A DNA stretch of 64,000 bases from a candidate division WWE3 bacterium RIFCSPHIGHO2_01_FULL_40_23 (GCA_001772615.1 MEUZ01000001.1:1-64000); one strand, 5' to 3'; counted from the stretch's first letter, positions 10,101-17,401 are shown. The notes: a model not told the origin generated them from the sequence alone. A program made the numbers and translations.

Positions 10101-12296
10101 GTTTCCGACATGAACGCCACGCGTTCTTCCGTGGGCTCTCCGGTGGGTTCTGCCGTAGGGTACTGGAAAATGGATGAAGGGTATGAAACTACAGCTCATG
10201 ACTCCTATTCAACTGAAAACGATTTGACGCTATCAACAGCATCATGGACTCAAAGCGGAAAGTTTGGTAATGCCTGGAACGGGGATGGGGCAAAATGGCT
10301 CTCACGTACTAATGAGGCTGACTTTAACTTTACCGCCACGGAGGATTTTTCCATTTCTTTGTGGTTTAAATCCGACGCGGCGGGGAATCCGGGCGCGAAT
10401 CAGTATCTGGTTGATAAAGAAGTCGGGACAGGCTATGGGATATATTTCAACACCTCGGGACAGCCTGTTCTCGGTATTGATTCCGACGGAACGTGGACAC
10501 CTGCCGATACCGCTACAGCAGCCGTGGACGTTTATGATGGTACCAACTGGCATCACATTGTGGCAGTTAAAAGAGGAACATCCAGAATTGATATTTACTT
10601 AAACGGGTACTTGAGAGGTTCCGATACTTCACTTTCCGCATCAGGCGATCTTACAAACACCGATACCCTTACGATAGGGGATCAGGACGGAACCGACGAC
10701 GGGGATGAGTTCGCGGGAGATATAGACGAGGTTAAATTTTACAGATACGCTCTTTCGTCAACAGAAGTCAAAACCGAATTCAACCACGGGCAGGCCGTAG
10801 TTCTTGGAGCAAGCGGAACCACATCTACAGGAGCTGTTGACAACTCCCAAGCTAGGGAACATTGCATTCCGGGAGATTCTTCTACCTGCAACGCCGCTGT
10901 CGGTTGGTGGAAGCTTGATGAAGGAAGCGATGTTAACGCTTATGATGTCTCCGGAAATGGAAATAAAGGGACCCTGACCGGCTCCCCGGAATGGTCCACC
11001 GGGCAATTAGGCAAAGCTGTAACTTTCAACGATACAACACAGTCAGTTGATATGAATAATGCTTCGGCGGTTGACTTTGCAGACGCGCAGGATTTCACAA
11101 TTGAAGCCTGGGTGAACAGATCTTCAGCGGGAACAAACGACGTAATCATAGCTAAAAAGAATGATCAAACCACGGCCGCGGGCTACATCCTATATCTTGA
11201 ACAGTCAACTCCTGACATAAACTTTGTTGCGGCGGATGGCACTGACCAGTTTAGTGTAAACGGAACCACAACTATTCCGGGTACGGGATGGCATCACATT
11301 GTAGCCGTGTATGACGACGACAGTGCAAGTAACACAACAATTTATCTTGACGGCAGAAACGATAAAGAGAGCACTTCGGGGACGATAGGCAATGTGAACA
11401 GCCTTTCAAACGCGGTTGACTTCAGGGTCGGCTCGGAATCGGATGACGGCAACCCCTTTAACGGAAGTATAGACAACGTCAAGGTTTACAACTTCGCCAT
11501 GTCAGCCGCGCAGGCGGCTTACGCGTATAACCGCGGCGGGCCGATTGCCTGGTACAAGTTTGACGAATGCTCGGGAACAACCGCGTATAACGCCGCGCCA
11601 AACGCTGCTGGGCAGGCGGCGGGCGCTAACGGAACAATTACAATAGGCGCTGGCCTTGATAACACATCGGCAGGAACCTGTATCGGAGAAAGCTCGGAAG
11701 CTTGGAAGAACGGCGCGACGGGAAAATTTAACTCTTCCATTGATCTTGACGGCAATGATGATTTTGTGGATATGGACAACCAGACTTCTTTGGACATTGC
11801 CGATACGCAGGATTTTACTCTTGAAGCGTGGATTTACAGGGATTCTTTCACAACGGATGACACAGTGATTGCTAAAAAGAATGATCAAACTACGGCCGCG
11901 GGCTATATTCTTTACATAGATGATTCCACTGATGATGTTAATGTTGTCGTTTCCGACGGGACTGACACCTTCTCCATGAACGGAACACTCGCCATAACCG
12001 CAATCGGGTGGAATCACGTTGTTGTCGTGTTTGACGAGGATTCGGCAACAAACTCAACTATCTATGTGAATTCACTACCTGATAAAGAGAGCACCTCCGG
12101 GACGATAGGAAACGTCAACAGTCTCACAAACGCCGTTGATTTTAGAGTAGGCTCGGAATCAGACAGCGGGGAGCCGTTCATAGGCCAGATAGATAACGTA
12201 AAGCTTTATAACTACGCCGCTAACGCCACTCAAGTCAAAATGTTTTACAACGAAGGGTCATCCACAAGGTTTGGCCCCTCCTCCGGCCAACCCTAG
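4119..12296 (+). CDS. Giant LamG-domain surface protein (2725 aa)
   Basis: The N-terminus has a basic stretch followed by one hydrophobic segment (residues ~21-40), consistent with a signal anchor. Residues ~45-170 resemble the DUF2341 domain. LamG/concanavalin-like modules begin at WKFDEG-type motifs near residues 178, 1568, 1790, 2013, 2262 and 2476, each followed by an FDG strand and an aromatic-rich core. The first LamG appears split: its opening strand is at ~178 but its continuation GKCLQFDG comes only at ~1363. Between them lies a block of related repeats marked by LEQQIN, DNSLGLVHW and VYFEA motifs. I infer a glycan- or protein-binding surface giant. It ends in a short polar tail, with no sortase signal. 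The product and its ligand cannot be named. Confidence 0.8.
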   Translation: MTELTRFEKIRKINRAYRKAASFILGVFAIVIPILFLLRLGNKAEAVWYDESFSYRTSLTIGNSGAADANKKVKFDIDTAPLIAAGKMQGDCGDSRFTDINGRVLRYFIDVNGGACDGASTDYYVLVPIINSGNTVIYHYYGNPQAVDGTENSQFSEATFSPTSGPTAGSEEKSQGPISYWKFDEGYGTTVQDSMPARNDFSVPTPTGSVVGFEQQINIVDQNYFTRETTDFPTDNSLGLIHWTSSSYPGATVYFEGVARSGTNGGPGHVTLYDSSGNVVTGTHLLFNGTSITRVRSGAITLTDNTDYTVRVRSVGSTEFVEINAARLILVQSDPTKITDTETQIELGNSEGTSAGSYSTIDRKKIYNYDSTKFTPAPTAYIDATVRASKPKLEQQINITTQTFYTLSTSEVPTDNSLGLVHWTASSYPGATVYFEAVIKNNQASNITTARLYDSAGNAVSDGVVTTPNASYTRVRSSPITLTDNTDYTLRISTNGSSASIKAGRLIIIQSDTTKITDTETQIELGSPEGTSGTSYSSLDRKKIYNYDSTKFTPAPTAYIDATVRASKPKLEQQINIIDQIFSTTSASDTPTDNSLGLVHWTSASYTDATVYFEAVILNTQTGALTTATLYDNVGAGSAVAGAVVNTTSAGYTRVRSGAISLTNNTSYTVRIKASGFTARIKAARLIVIQSGATKLTDTETQIEIGNNETSTATSDTQLTDKKIYRYDSSKFTPTPTAYFEATLSNDTADQTTYASLYTDGSSCTTQVSGSEVTVVGTTWTRIRSGSITLSSGTDYMVCVRVSANTAKIANAKIILVQSDSNGITAVEIVHQYLNTLNTTTDGFFTVRTYFNRLELVNFGVYPSIFFEATMKITSGTVQARLGQLEGGNIALTNTTITTTATSYTRIRHPTDSVKDLPQTGTNIDLHTFRTGSGTGSLSTAWLIIQLSNIPTSGGTGYVQLYDDTTPGAVSGSEVTTNSVDFVRVRSTSFSLTTAKNYVIQIKSATIANAKLVLVQSAAGGITAVELIHDQINTMEIEQSQLGINHDFLNEFNLSNFGVYPSIYFEATFKTTSGTATSRIMNRSSSNLITGASVTTTSTSYERVRTSSELAIDFPQSSNEIDTNMIVSGGNITNTTTISRLVIQLSNIPTSGGTGYVQLYDESAVGAVAGSEVTTNSADFVRVRSGSFTLTSGNNVVIQIKSGIIANAKLVLVQSAAGGITAVEMVQQYINTLNTTTSTSYVDQDYLNQFDPGNFKGGGTFTYFYEGTIKTTAGTAYSQLRNDTDAAAITGSEITTTSVSYVRVRSGNITANMPASAKNMDAQLHNSASTNTTSSTSTWLIIQAASLSTTSATAVAAAWKPEDLCLSGKCLQFDGVGSSLSKTYSSDKELDPATGSFSVSAWFRHSSILSGPDMIVARYSSAGFKVYASGSGVCFGIDDDSSFGPDDDACSSNYYNDSNWHFLTAVKNGTTSITLYIDGAQVDTQGSLNATGSLSGSSPTFYIGVDSNGTSYPWDGFLDEIKYYSYARSIAQVKSDYAAGLAKASVPEGTSVTLGSPSGSTNTLSNGLVGYWKMDESSWNNDCSTSTVTDSSGNGAHAMACPASTGPTGNAAGRFFRAGNLDGSNDYLETDNMQLPTSDFTYAAWVNLDDNTDEAILMVSNNEGNENELVVEVGIATNAKVGVWVDGATGANLISTGSVSTGAWNHIVVTRAKDRILVYINGIQDLTTASVSGTLSFSGCQLLIGTEADSACAGSLGNYMDGKIDEVRAYNRALSSKEARELYDFGTGAVAYYKLDEKTSSLAYDTSTNGNTTSTFTGNTAWDVGKFGSGLSFDGNDDVVRVVESSTTDLGATTESYSVSAWIKTTMDYSSNGSVFSKNDGTGAYPFDLYLNSSEFACFQISDGTNTPSACGSTALNDGNWHYLTGIRDTVTDKVYIYVDGTLINSATDTTTATAANDDDLSIGNAGASYTGADFNGTIDEVKFHDHARSAKQIVSDMNATRSSVGSPVGSAVGYWKMDEGYETTAHDSYSTENDLTLSTASWTQSGKFGNAWNGDGAKWLSRTNEADFNFTATEDFSISLWFKSDAAGNPGANQYLVDKEVGTGYGIYFNTSGQPVLGIDSDGTWTPADTATAAVDVYDGTNWHHIVAVKRGTSRIDIYLNGYLRGSDTSLSASGDLTNTDTLTIGDQDGTDDGDEFAGDIDEVKFYRYALSSTEVKTEFNHGQAVVLGASGTTSTGAVDNSQAREHCIPGDSSTCNAAVGWWKLDEGSDVNAYDVSGNGNKGTLTGSPEWSTGQLGKAVTFNDTTQSVDMNNASAVDFADAQDFTIEAWVNRSSAGTNDVIIAKKNDQTTAAGYILYLEQSTPDINFVAADGTDQFSVNGTTTIPGTGWHHIVAVYDDDSASNTTIYLDGRNDKESTSGTIGNVNSLSNAVDFRVGSESDDGNPFNGSIDNVKVYNFAMSAAQAAYAYNRGGPIAWYKFDECSGTTAYNAAPNAAGQAAGANGTITIGAGLDNTSAGTCIGESSEAWKNGATGKFNSSIDLDGNDDFVDMDNQTSLDIADTQDFTLEAWIYRDSFTTDDTVIAKKNDQTTAAGYILYIDDSTDDVNVVVSDGTDTFSMNGTLAITAIGWNHVVVVFDEDSATNSTIYVNSLPDKESTSGTIGNVNSLTNAVDFRVGSESDSGEPFIGQIDNVKLYNYAANATQVKMFYNEGSSTRFGPSSGQP
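5206..5848 (+). repeat. 109-bp perfect direct repeat inside the LamG giant
   Basis: Bases 5206-5314 and 5740-5848 are identical, with a period of 534 bp (178 codons). They encode the linker containing KKIYNYDSTKFTPAP and KPKLEQQIN. Identity at DNA level, while the flanking repeat units have diverged, points to recent duplication or gene conversion. Confidence 0.85.
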
Positions 12297-12316
12297 TGAA
12301 GAGACCCAACCCTTGT

Positions 12317-12426
12317 TGTCATGCCGTCCGCCAATCGACGGATGATCCAGACTTGCTTGGTTTATGTCATTCTGGACCTGATCCAGAACCTATGATCTTA
12401 GATCCCGCATCAAGTGCGGGATGACA
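12317..12426. repeat. Dispersed palindromic elements
   Basis: Three consecutive short palindromes: GTCCGCCAATCGACGGAT, a TTCTGGA/TCCAGAA pair, and GATCCCGCATCAAGTGCGGG followed by ATGACA. They fill the gap between the LamG gene and the next operon. The last form is shared with 16857, 44750, 46140 and 62310. Confidence 0.7.
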
Positions 12427-12550
12427 GGCGCTGGAATGACACAGTTGCCTCAAACACAGTAGTCGTTGCTTCCCACCCACAATCTCACATTCGCAACTAT
12501 CGCACTCTTGTTATAAAATACCTACATCCAAATCAAAAGGAGAAGACAAA

Positions 12551-12811
12551 ATGGGAAAACACCACGCAAAGGGGCAGAACGAACTTCCGGAAGCGGCCGG
12601 GGTTCTTTACATGTTCCTTTTTCTGATCGCTTTACCATTTACTGCATACTGCGCATACAAGATTTGGCAGCTTGGGCTGGTTCATCCAATCACAATCAGC
12701 CTCATTCTTGTTGATGCCCTAGTCATTAGAGCCTTAGTGTTACCTCTAATAAGTCTAGGGAAACTAAAGCAGAAATTACAGGATAACAAAGGAGAAAGAG
12801 ATGAAAACTAG
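12551..12811 (+). CDS. Small membrane protein, first of a paralogous pair
   Basis: An 86-residue protein with a charged N-terminus, two hydrophobic segments (residues ~17-37 and ~45-66) and a charged tail. A purine-rich ribosome site (AAAAGGAGAAG) lies just upstream, and a TATAAA -10 box is at 12512-12517 with only a weak -35. It shares the pattern LGLVHPITIS with the next protein (LGLIHPVTIG), so the two are paralogues; their frames overlap by 11 bp. The function is unknown; a three-gene operon with the following two genes is likely. Confidence 0.7.
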   Translation: MGKHHAKGQNELPEAAGVLYMFLFLIALPFTAYCAYKIWQLGLVHPITISLILVDALVIRALVLPLISLGKLKQKLQDNKGERDEN

Positions 12812-13019
12812 AGATAATTCAGGAGGAAGCGTTCAGGATCCGGAGGAGCACGCCCTTACCGGAACCATTTATGGCCTGCTTTTCCTGGCGCTCATTCCAT
12901 TGGCCGTAGGCCTCTTGATCTCAATCTTCAGGCTAGGGCTGATACACCCCGTAACCATCGGGATTGCTCTTGCAGGCCTCGTTGACGTCAGAATCCTCAC
13001 GCTACCGCCAAGAAGGTAA
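12801..13019 (+). CDS. Small membrane protein, second of the pair
   Basis: A 72-residue protein, paralogous to the preceding gene over the two membrane segments (LGLIHPVTIG block, residues ~45-54). The start ATG lies inside the end of the upstream gene and is preceded by GGAGAAAGAG, so translation is probably coupled. The C-terminus is basic (LPPRR). No family is recognised. The conserved short linker between the two helices suggests a shared role, for example as subunits of one membrane complex, but that is inference. Confidence 0.65.
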   Translation: MKTRDNSGGSVQDPEEHALTGTIYGLLFLALIPLAVGLLISIFRLGLIHPVTIGIALAGLVDVRILTLPPRR

Positions 13020-13030
13020 GAGGTGGGGGA

Positions 13031-13393
13031 ATGCTAAAGAGAATTGCTTTGGCAGCACTTCTTGTCGCCGTAATTCTAATCCTTGAGAAGATTGCGGCAC
13101 CTACATGGGTAAAAACCCTTCTCACCGTTGCTCTGGTAGTCCTTTTTCTTGCCACAAACTCCCGATTCTGGGAACCGTCTGCTGGAAGAACTTTGTACCA
13201 GGAGACACACGTGGTTTCAACCTTATTCTACTGCCCTCAATGCCACAGGCTTGTAAGGAATGAGGTTAGAATCACTATTGAGGCGAGGGACCCAATGGAG
13301 CTTAAGTTCAAAAGTCTAACCTTCCTACCCTCCGCTAAGATAACAGGAAGAAGGCTGCACGATGAAGTTCACCGCGGGCCTCTTTTGAACTAA
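13031..13393 (+). CDS. Membrane protein with a CPxC motif
   Basis: A 120-residue protein: two N-terminal hydrophobic segments (residues ~5-20 and ~28-42) and a soluble C-terminal part containing CPQC (residues ~74-77). A single CxxC could bind metal in a dimer or be redox-active. A ribosome site (AGAGGTGGGG) lies immediately upstream, 11 bp after the previous stop. It closes the three-gene operon and is followed by a terminator hairpin. No family is recognised. Confidence 0.65.
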   Translation: MLKRIALAALLVAVILILEKIAAPTWVKTLLTVALVVLFLATNSRFWEPSAGRTLYQETHVVSTLFYCPQCHRLVRNEVRITIEARDPMELKFKSLTFLPSAKITGRRLHDEVHRGPLLN

Positions 13394-13397
13394 AAAC

Positions 13398-13441
13398 TGG
13401 GGGGCTTTACCGGAGACTCATTCTCCAAAGCCCCTCTTTAG
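13398..13441 (+). terminator. Rho-independent-type hairpin
   Basis: The arms GGGGCTTT and AAAGCCCC enclose a loop that itself holds GGAGA/TCTCC, followed by TCTTTA. It ends the 12.5-13.4 kb operon. The T-tract is weak. Confidence 0.65.
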
Positions 13442-13794
13442 TTAGGATCAGGTCGCAATTTGATCCACCCGGCCCAAAATTCCCGCACTATCTTAAAATA
13501 AATAATTTCAAAAATAAATAATACATTTTTTGCTTTTTTATTTTCTTAGAAAAAATTTATTTATTTTCATTAAAAAAGCCAAAATCCCCAAAACCCTAAA
13601 ATTTATGTGAAACGTCGTTAATGTAAAAATGCCTGGATCCTATAGGATGTGTGGTTTTTCCTGTGGTCTAAAGTTACCTAACCAGGGTTGTAACAACACT
13701 TATTCAAATATGTTAAGTACATAGTGTTCCCCAGAAGAAAAATATCGATCACCTACATTCTTCCCACTGCTCTCTTGCGAAAGAGGCCTAAAAG

Positions 13795-13959
13795 TCAGAG
13801 GTAATCATCCTTAAAGAAGGATTCTCGCAGCCATTGCTTTGTATTTATGAATTAATACTTTATAGCAATGGCGAGAGGAAGGGGCCGCGTGAGTAATGAA
13901 TATACAGTTCTGTAACGTACCGCGAGATCCCGTGCCTTCGAGAGGATGATTACCCCTGA
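13795..13959. ncRNA. Structured RNA candidate of unknown class
   Basis: A closing helix of 16 nt (13795-13810 with 13944-13959; TCAGAGGTAATCATCC against GGATGATTACCCCTGA, one mismatch) encloses a second strong helix (GCCATTGCT at 13830-13838 with AGCAATGGC at 13864-13872) and a third hairpin around 13886-13925. The 13440-13794 stretch upstream is AT-rich and holds no gene. The strand is not decided: on the minus strand the element follows leuS by about 50 nt. I did not recognise RNase P, SRP RNA, 6S or tmRNA signatures. Confidence 0.45.
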
Positions 13960-14011
13960 TTTCTATACCGATTATTTCCCGCACATTTTCTGCAACACAC
14001 ACTAACAAAAT

Positions 14012-16558
14012 TCACTCCAAAACTATATTAACAATCTTTCCCTCTACATAAATAAAATCTTTAACATTTCTTGCAGATATTATTTCCCGCATTTTTTCCG
14101 AAGATAATACTCTACTCTTGACCAGCTCCTTATCTTTTATTTCACCCAGAGTGAACTTAACTCTATCCCTAACCTTGCCATTCACGGAAACTACAACTGT
14201 AACTTCATCCTCTGCAATAAGCCCATCATCATACTCCGGCCATGAAGCCGTTGTGACACTATACTTTTCACCCGCCATTTCCCAAATCTCCTCGGCTATA
14301 TGGGGTGCAAATGGCGCCATCACCTCAACAAAAAGTTTTAGAGAATCAAGGCCGACCAAGTCCTTATTTTCCTTCCAGAAGTTAGAAAATTCCATCATTG
14401 CTGAAACGGCCGTATTAAACTTTAACTCCTCTATATCGCTCCCAACCTTTTTTATAAGTTTATGGACCATCTTTAGGACATTTTTTTCAGATACTTTTAA
14501 CCCTCTTTCGATTGCATCAAGCGAAAGAGACCAAACTCTGTTATAAAAGCGCCTGACGCCCTCAACACCCTGTGTACTCCAGGCTTTGGTTGCTTCAATA
14601 GGGCCGATAAACATCTCATAAGTCCTCATGGTATCGGCTCCGAAGGCCGAAATTACATCATCGGGGTTAATGATGTTTCCCCACCTTTTACTCATTTTCT
14701 GGCTGTCACCCGCAAGCACCAACCCCTGATGCCTTAATTTCATAAAAGGTTCATCAAAGTGAGTAAAGCCAAGATCAAACAAAACCTTAGTTAAAAACCT
14801 GGAATAAAGTAAATGCAAAACCGTGTGCTCTGCTCCGCCCATGTACATATCAACAGGCAAAAACTTCTGCATTTTCTCCTTTGAGGCAAACTCCTTATCG
14901 TTATGCGGATCACAAAATCTGAAAAAATACCAGGAAGAATCAACAAAGGTGTCCATGGTATCAACCTCTCTTTTCACACCTTTTATTGCTCCACACTTTG
15001 GGCACTTAACATTCGCTTGAAAGTCCTTTGATCTCATCAAAGGAGATTCGCCCGTCGGTTTAAAATCAACATCAACTGGAAGTTTAACCGGAAGATCCTC
15101 CACTGGCACTGGAACAATTGCATACCTAACCCCGTCAATTTCAGTCGTGTCATAGCAACCCTCACAACTCCCACCGTGATCGCAGCCACACTCTCCCCCG
15201 CAACAACCTCCTTCATCCTCAAAATGAGCGCAGTGCGGACAGTAGATAATGGGAATCGGTGCGCCCCAATATCTTTGTCTTGAGATTAACCAATCCCTTA
15301 GCTTATATGTAACCTCGCTTCTTGCATTTCCCTCTTTTTCCAGATCTCTTACAATCTTTTCCCTGGCCAGCTCTGAATTAAGCCCATTGTACTTTCCCGA
15401 GTTCTCAAGGACACCCTCCTCATCACAATAAACTACCTCACTGTCATTGCCTTCCTTCTTAATAACCTTCTTTATCGGAAGCTTGTACTTAACCGCAAAC
15501 AGATAATCCCGTTCGTCGTGCGCAGGCACTGCCATAATTGCACCCGTGCCGTACCCCATTAACACGTAATCAGCTATCCAAACGGGAATTTTCTCGTCAT
15601 TAGCAGGATTAATCGCGTAGGACCCGGTGAATACACCGCTTTTTTCTTTCTCAACAGCTGATCTTTGGATCTCCGACTTTTTAGCCGCCCCCTCCTTATA
15701 TTTTTCAACTTCTTTGGCATACTCTTTTTTAGTAACCTTTAAAACAGCCGGATGTTCGGGAGACAAAACCAGATAAGTAGCTCCAAACAGAGTATCAGCT
15801 CTTGTAGTAAAAACTTCCACAAACTCTGAAGAACCATCTATCTTAAAGCTAATAATTGCACCGTCGCTCCTTCCTATCCAGTTTCTTTGCCCCTGCTTCG
15901 TTGACTGCGGCCAGTCTATTTTTGAAAGGTCCTGTAAAAGCCTATCAGCGTACTCCGTTATCTTAAAAAACCATTGTTCAAGTTCTTTTTTGACAACCTC
16001 GGTCCCACACCTCTCACATACGTTTTTATCTTCACTTTTAATAACCTGCTCGTTAGCCAGAACTGTCCTGCATGAAGGGCACCAGTTAACCGGAGCTTTT
16101 TTCCTATACGCTAAACCGTTTTTAAATAAAAGCAGAAATAGCCACTGCGTCCACTTATAATACTCCGGGCTACTTGTGTCTATTTCCCTACTCCAGTCAT
16201 ATGATAAACCCGTTCTTTTAATTTGGGATTTAAACTTTTCAATCGCTTTCTGGGTAGTTTCCTTCGGATGGATTTTTTCTTTTATTGCGTAATTTTCGGC
16301 GGGAAGACCAAACGCATCCCATCCCATAGGATGTAAAACGTTGTATCCACTGGCCCTCATATATCTTGAGTACACATCGGTTGCAGTATACCCTTCTACG
16401 TGGCCAACATGCAGTCCCGCGCCAGAAGGATATGGAAACATATCAAGACAATAAAACTTTTTTTTATCAGTTGTATCTTTAACTTGATAAATCTTGTCAG
16501 TTTCCCATTTTTTCTGCCATTTTGGTTCTATTTCATCCGGTCTATATATTTTTTTCAT
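14012..16558 (-). CDS. leuS: Leucyl-tRNA synthetase
   Basis: An 848-residue class I synthetase charging tRNA-Leu in the cytoplasm. The HIGH-type motif is HVGH at residues 50-53; KMSKR is near residue 620; the GSGxG-like editing (CP1) region and the WCPSC/CERC zinc knuckle (near 158-185) are present. Near residues 439-470 an inserted loop holds eight cysteines in about 30 residues, which is not usual for bacterial LeuRS. The start ATG has AAGGAA 7-8 nt upstream. The 5' leader encodes a Leu-rich peptide followed by a terminator, so expression is probably controlled by leucyl-tRNA supply. The length is normal for the family. Confidence 0.97.
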   Translation of the reverse strand: MKKIYRPDEIEPKWQKKWETDKIYQVKDTTDKKKFYCLDMFPYPSGAGLHVGHVEGYTATDVYSRYMRASGYNVLHPMGWDAFGLPAENYAIKEKIHPKETTQKAIEKFKSQIKRTGLSYDWSREIDTSSPEYYKWTQWLFLLLFKNGLAYRKKAPVNWCPSCRTVLANEQVIKSEDKNVCERCGTEVVKKELEQWFFKITEYADRLLQDLSKIDWPQSTKQGQRNWIGRSDGAIISFKIDGSSEFVEVFTTRADTLFGATYLVLSPEHPAVLKVTKKEYAKEVEKYKEGAAKKSEIQRSAVEKEKSGVFTGSYAINPANDEKIPVWIADYVLMGYGTGAIMAVPAHDERDYLFAVKYKLPIKKVIKKEGNDSEVVYCDEEGVLENSGKYNGLNSELAREKIVRDLEKEGNARSEVTYKLRDWLISRQRYWGAPIPIIYCPHCAHFEDEGGCCGGECGCDHGGSCEGCYDTTEIDGVRYAIVPVPVEDLPVKLPVDVDFKPTGESPLMRSKDFQANVKCPKCGAIKGVKREVDTMDTFVDSSWYFFRFCDPHNDKEFASKEKMQKFLPVDMYMGGAEHTVLHLLYSRFLTKVLFDLGFTHFDEPFMKLRHQGLVLAGDSQKMSKRWGNIINPDDVISAFGADTMRTYEMFIGPIEATKAWSTQGVEGVRRFYNRVWSLSLDAIERGLKVSEKNVLKMVHKLIKKVGSDIEELKFNTAVSAMMEFSNFWKENKDLVGLDSLKLFVEVMAPFAPHIAEEIWEMAGEKYSVTTASWPEYDDGLIAEDEVTVVVSVNGKVRDRVKFTLGEIKDKELVKSRVLSSEKMREIISARNVKDFIYVEGKIVNIVLE

Positions 16559-16609
16559 TTTATTCCTTCTTGTGTGAAGACTAGAAAGTTAAAAACTTTG
16601 AAGCTTCAC

Positions 16610-16632
16610 AAAAAAACTCCCTTGCGGGAGCC
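16610..16632 (-). terminator. Attenuator terminator in the leuS leader
   Basis: On the minus strand GGCTCCC, loop, GGGAG and seven T residues form a compact terminator about 50 nt before the leuS start. Its 5' arm can instead pair with GGAGCTTGT at the end of the leader peptide gene (complement ACAAG plus GCTCC at the terminator's 5' side), giving a mutually exclusive antiterminator. Confidence 0.85.
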
Positions 16633-16664
16633 AACTTGTTACTTAAAGCAATAACCCCCAAACC

Positions 16665-16733
16665 TTACAAGCTCCAAAGAAGGAGTGTTAAAGGGTTGGT
16701 ATTTAGGTTTCTTACTGCCGTAAAATTATTCAT
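16665..16733 (-). CDS. Leucine-rich leader peptide of leuS
   Basis: A 22-codon frame, ATG to TAA, encoding MNNFTAVRNLNTNPLTLLLW followed by SL. Six of 22 codons are Leu (positions 10, 15, 17, 18, 19, 22), clustered at the end. It lies directly behind a good promoter, starts about 10 nt after the likely transcription start and ends 32 nt before the terminator hairpin. This is the arrangement of leader-peptide attenuation: ribosome stalling at Leu codons would free GGAGCTTGT to pair with the terminator's 5' arm. There is no clear Shine-Dalgarno, so initiation may be nearly leaderless. Confidence 0.8.
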   Translation of the reverse strand: MNNFTAVRNLNTNPLTLLLWSL

Positions 16734-16747
16734 AGAATACAAATATA

Positions 16748-16776
16748 TATATACAGGATTTACACCAGCAAAGCAA
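16748..16776 (-). promoter_or_regulatory. Promoter of the leuS leader transcript
   Basis: TTGCTT (16771-16776), 17-bp spacer, TATATA (16748-16753) on the minus strand; transcription would start about 10 nt before the leader peptide. Confidence 0.7.
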
Positions 16777-16856
16777 CAATGAAATTAAAACAACCGATGC
16801 TCCCAAAAGCTGAAATGTTAAGTAATCTTGTAAATTTATCTAACGCTTAAGGTTAT

Positions 16857-16903
16857 AGATCCCGCATCAAGCCTGCCTGATGGCAGGCAGGTGCGGGATG
16901 ACA
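16857..16903. repeat. Dispersed palindromic element
   Basis: A nested palindrome: outer arms ATCCCGCA/TGCGGGAT, inner arms GCCTGCC/GGCAGGC. It lies between leuS and the ArsR-type gene; the same design recurs at 46140-46190. Confidence 0.7.
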
Positions 16904-16983
16904 ACTTGTTCTTTGAATAAATGATCAACTAACAACTCATCATGAACTATTTTGAAACAACCTTTTAATTCGGCATGACGTTG

Positions 16984-17250
16984 TCACTTTAATATCTCTT
17001 TTCTTAAATCCTCTATAACACCGTCAACTTTATCTCTATTTATGCCGTAGTAAACTTCTCTGCCCTTTTTGGAGCTTTTTAGAAATCCAAGGTAAGCTAA
17101 AACTCTTAAATGATGGGAAGCAAGATTTTCCTCAACTTTAAGACCGGAAGCTACCTCCCCTACATTTTTTGATCCGTCACTTAACATTGTTAAAATCTTA
17201 AGTCTGTTTTTATCAGAGAATGCTTTGGAAACTTTTAAAATATCAAACAT
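16984..17250 (-). CDS. ArsR-family winged-helix transcriptional regulator
   Basis: An 88-residue protein spanning a single winged helix-turn-helix; the recognition region is near residues 30-55 (ENLASHHLRVLAYLGFL), followed by a wing with GREVYYGI. It has no N-terminal metal-binding CxC motif, so the signal is unknown. The start ATG has AAGGGGG about 8 nt upstream. A TATAAT box and an AT-rich partial palindrome around 17270-17290 overlap the likely promoter and could be its own operator. Neighbours give no target. Confidence 0.85.
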   Translation of the reverse strand: MFDILKVSKAFSDKNRLKILTMLSDGSKNVGEVASGLKVEENLASHHLRVLAYLGFLKSSKKGREVYYGINRDKVDGVIEDLRKEILK

Positions 17251-17365
17251 TTATGACACCCCCTTTGCTAATAAACATAATTATTATACGTAACTTTATA
17301 ACGTTTGTTGAATCTTTGCAAGTGCAGGACCAGGCCGCAACCTAGTCCAACCCACTTCTTCCCTC

Positions 17366-17393
17366 TTGACAAGTCCTATAGGGTAAATATAAT
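17366..17393 (+). promoter_or_regulatory. Consensus promoter with CCTATAGG in the spacer, leaderless start
   Basis: TTGACA (17366-17371), 16-bp spacer, TATAAT (17388-17393). The predicted start is 17400-17401, i.e. at the ATG (17402). CCTATAGG occupies 17375-17382 between the two boxes. Confidence 0.85.
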
Positions 17394-17401
17394 CCCTTTA
17401 G

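Noticed and set aside
11502..12017. Minus-strand open frames across the LamG gene
   Set aside because: Antisense to LamG repeats; low-complexity composition and no start signals.
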